From Lamellibrachia columna (taxonomy: Eukaryota > Annelida > Polychaeta > Sabellida > Siboglinidae), in the NCBI GenBank assembly GCA_963662155.1, contig OY759261.1:40918996-40982995 (forward strand): a DNA stretch of 64,000 bases. The letters run 5' to 3'. Position numbers and translations under genes: made by a program. Below the pieces are notes generated by a model, which was given only the letters and a program-made list of their open reading frames with translations, was not told the origin of the DNA and searched no databases. This document shows, piece by piece, positions 61,647 through 64,000 of the stretch. How positions within the stretch are numbered: the first letter of the stretch is position 1; the number at the start of each line of letters is the position of its first letter.

Positions 61647-61908
61647 CTGTAGATTCCTGTGGTCTGGTATTGCCGAATAATGTCACTATTGAGGTTCCCG
61701 CGCAGCTCGTATTTTGAAGTTTCATATTATCAGCGTGTTTTTTGCCAGCGCTGTGGCTTCTAACGGCATATTCTCCCATAGCTTTCACATCAAACGAACG
61801 TTTGCATATCCGGCAATGTGCCAAAAAAACATTTGTCGGATTTCGCGCGAGCCATTTGCTATACTTAGGATGTTTTAGCCAGTCGTCTTGAAATCTCGAC
61901 TTCCCCAT
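61647..61908 (-). CDS. hAT transposase N-terminal zinc-finger (BED-like) exon
   Basis: Starts at ATG 61906-61908. It encodes about 87 residues with 'FQDDWLKHPKYSKWL', a C-x2-C pair (HCRICKRSF) and H-x5-H (HSAGKKH), a BED-like DNA-binding finger typical of hAT transposases. The donor ctacag/gtatgc leaves phase 1, which the acceptor at 61120 continues in frame. The finger itself is intact, but the downstream exon is broken. Confidence 0.8.
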
Positions 61909-62695
61909 TTCGAAAAAATATTCGAACTACGCTCGGTGAACAAAAGGTCAATATCTACCCGTACCAAGCATAATGTGGTCTGTTAATCTTTACTTCTGGC
62001 CTTGTCAAAATTCAAGGCTTTTCAAGGCTGCATGCCTGAATTCAAGGATTTCAAGGCCTTGATTTTGAGTTGGTGAAATTCAAGGATTTCAAGGCCCCGT
62101 ACGGACCCTGTAGTATGTAAGCTGATAAAACACAGAAAATGACAATAGGTAGAATTAATAATTGTTTCACTTCGTCTTTGAACCGATCTCGACCAAAGCG
62201 CAAATTTATTACGCACCACTTGACATCGATTCATCGTTTCATATGCGGATGACGAATTCGTATTTTTTGCGCACCGGTAGAGCCTTGGGTTAGGAATTTG
62301 GCATGTTGGTTTCGCGTCGCGAAAACGGTTAAATTTAGGATGTAATTGAAGCATGTCATTTCACCTAAGTGTTATGTTGGTATTGCATACTAAATGCATT
62401 TAAAACTGTTAATCTGATTCATACGCGAGGCGTATTTATGAATCTCGATTGCAATTTACAAACCGTCGACAGCGATTGATGTCGGCGACAGCGCAAGACA
62501 AACAACCCATTGATACTCATTCATTGACATTTGTTCGCCTAATGTTTCTTGAGAATTGTCAAAGCAATTCTAAGTAGGTTTAAGCAGGCCCATTTGGCAT
62601 TTTCCCCTGGCGGCAGAAAATCGGGGTCCACGACCGACCGCGTTATATCCGAATCCGCGTAATAACGGGGCGCATTATAACGAGGCGCGACTGTA

Positions 62696-63225
62696 GTTAC
62701 CTTTGTGGAAGTTTATCTTGAACGTTTTCTTATTTTTACTTTCTGATTTTACATTGATGTCAAAATGTATTTGATTATGGTCACTGTTACCCAATGGTTC
62801 AAATATGTTTACATTGTCCACTAATTCTTTTTGTGATGACAAAACTATATCTAATACATTTTCTCCCCTGGTTGGTTCTAGCACTAGCACGTGCTGAGTA
62901 AGAAAGCTATCCTGGATTAAAAATAGAAATTGTTGGTCCTCAATCCCTGTGCTCTCTATAGAATTCCATTGTATGTGTCCATGGTTAAAATCTCCCATTA
63001 TGATACATTCCCCTTTACTAACTTCCTTTATAGCGGTTTTTATTTTTGTGTTGTCCTCTTCGTTTATGTTTGGACTTCGGTAAACTAATCCAATAGTTAA
63101 TTTTGAATTTCCTGAAATTTTTTTGCACCAAACAGCTTCATCGCAATCTGCTTCCCTTTCTAGTTTTATTTCATAAGCCTGAATAGATTCTTTAACATAT
63201 AAAATAACTCCCCCGCCCCTGCTGC
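62696..63225 (-). pseudogene. LINE-A endonuclease fragment (5' part of nested copy)
   Basis: Contains 'MGDFNHGHIQW', 'LEPTRGENVLDIVLSS' and 'LGNSDHNQIHF', then the upstream 'GLVYRSP' and 'GGGVILYVKESIQ'. A VL duplication near 62880 and a frameshift near 63030 are visible. The endonuclease N-terminus, including the catalytic Glu segment, is missing because of a deletion that joins ORF1 to ORF2 at about 63220. Confidence 0.85.
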
Positions 63226-63972
63226 CCCCTTTCCACTTAGATGAAGCCCATCCTTCATGTACATATCAGCCCTCCCAACAAAACTTCCCCATAAATCCAC
63301 AAATCCAACTTCCTCTTCCCTACATAGCTTCTGGACTAACATGTTAATTGCCATCCCCCGACAATTTCGATATTTGTGACCCCTCCTGCCCATTAAAGGT
63401 AAAATCCCTGACAGTATTACCTGCTCAACCCGCATCTGTTTTAGTGTTCTGACCAACTGCCTATATTTCCTAACTATGGCAGTTGTACTCTCTACGTTAT
63501 TTTTCCCTACGTGTACTAAAACAGATGCACCCTTACCCGAACCTACGATGTTTTTTATCCTCTCAGTTATCGCCTCTATTTTGGCTCCAGGCAAGCAGAC
63601 CACCACATCATCTCCCTTGTTTAAGACTCTGTCGGTCTTCCTAACTATCGAATCCCCCACAAACACCTTCGCTCTCTTCCTCACCCCCTCTATCACTGCT
63701 GCAGAATAACTCTTCCGTTCGATCCCTTCCATCACATTCTGTCCTGACCCCTTCCCTCCTGTCTCCTTCGCTCCTGTCTCCCCCACTTCCCACTCCTTTG
63801 CTCTTATCTCTCCCACTCTCCTCTCCTTCACTCCGGTTGTTTTCCCTCCCGTCTCCCCCACTCCCTTCTTCCCTCTTGTCTCCCCTACTCCCCTCTCCTT
63901 CACTCCGGTTGTCTTCCCTCCCGTTCCTTTCCTTCCCGTCTCCTTACGTCCTGTCTCCCTACGACCTGTCAC
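63221..63972 (-). CDS. LINE-A ORF1 with SGNH/GDSL esterase domain, 3' truncated
   Basis: It runs off the window's right edge region. The N-terminal part is repetitive and rich in K/G/E/T (GETGGKTTGVKER repeats). The esterase-like domain follows: block I 'VFVGDSIVRKTD' (GDS, nucleophile Ser), a block II-like Gly in 'LPGAKIEA', block III 'VHVGKNNVE' and block V 'DGLHLSGKG' (Asp-His). CR1-type LINEs often carry such an esterase in ORF1, where it is thought to aid membrane or RNP interactions. The frame then runs by fusion into endonuclease DNA in the wrong frame and stops at 63166. Confidence 0.85.
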
Positions 63973-64000
63973 CTTCCCTCCTCTCAGCTTCCTCCCAGGC

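Larger units (their letters stand above)
58863..62110 (-). mobile_element. hAT-type transposon, 3.25 kb, TSD tagtat
   Basis: Terminal CAGGGTCCGTACACC on the left and CAGGGTCCGTACGGGG (reverse complement) on the right. Subterminal 'ttcaagg' repeats occur at both ends (about 58893-58925 and 62010-62095). The 6-bp flanks tagtat (58857-58862, 62111-62116) are shorter than the usual 8-bp hAT duplication. It carries a transposase gene on the minus strand. Confidence 0.85.
58438..62693. mobile_element. pogo/Tc1-like TIR element with TA target duplication
   Basis: Left end CAGTCGCGCCTCGTTATAACG and right end its reverse complement with one change (cgcattataacgaggcgcgactg), flanked by TA (58436-58437 and 62694-62695). 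Removing it restores LINE-A sequence (ctttg-TA-gttacctttgtgg), as in the copy at 37113-37125. Without the nested hAT it is about 1.0 kb with no transposase, so it is non-autonomous. Confidence 0.85.

Overview
This window is AT-rich eukaryotic DNA from a metazoan, probably a marine invertebrate and possibly a mollusc; the species is inferred only weakly. The reasons are short coding exons in long introns with GT/AG signals, several non-LTR retrotransposon families of CR1/L2 and related types, a hAT transposon, many micro- and minisatellites and a 200-N assembly gap. No bacterial operon, tRNA, rRNA or CRISPR array was seen.

Plus strand, about 5.2-31.9 kb: exons of a duplicated gene for a small single-pass membrane protein. 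One LDL-receptor class A exon (26.8 kb) is followed by a transmembrane exon (27.97 kb) and a terminal exon with two PPxY motifs (29.05 kb). A paralogous transmembrane plus PPxY exon pair lies at 6.35 and 11.8 kb, and a third, orphan transmembrane exon at 20.3 kb. The architecture (LDLa, TM, PPxY tail) recalls LDLRAD/PMEPA1-type NEDD4-family adaptors, but orthology is unproven. Introns and 3' flanks are duplicated along with the exons, and all three transmembrane exons have a ~90-bp palindrome just upstream. The 20.3 kb copy sits inside a LINE coding sequence, so it arrived as a discrete ~595-bp insertion. A truncated LINE with a 52-bp target duplication sits at the splice acceptor of the 6.35 kb copy.

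Minus strand, about 39.2-55.2 kb: the most unusual part of the window. The repetitive DNA is a tandem array of intron/mini-exon units. At least 13 mini-exons of 27, 30, 36 or 42 nt are bounded by AG and GTAAGT-like signals, all in phase 0, and encode Q/N/P-rich peptides such as QQQNPPNYW. Two candidate transmembrane exons lie in the same array. A second cluster at 22-24 kb carries decayed versions. The array is expanded by dispersed E-box-containing repeats and by a 3-kb segmental duplication (45.7-48.8 versus 52.2-55.7 kb).

Mobile elements: one CR1-like LINE family (called LINE-A here) has six copies (0.9, 25.9, 28.6, 36.4-39.25, 48.9-51.5 and 56.3-64.0 kb). The last copy is a three-level nest: a pogo/Tc1-like TIR element inserted in the LINE, and a hAT transposon inserted in that. 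Other elements are L2-like LINE remnants (3.4-4.5 and 16.4-18.65 kb), another LINE split by the transmembrane-exon block (18.8-21.4 kb), and a 2.8-kb TIR element (8.7-11.5 kb). All transposon coding regions seen carry frameshifts, stops or deletions.
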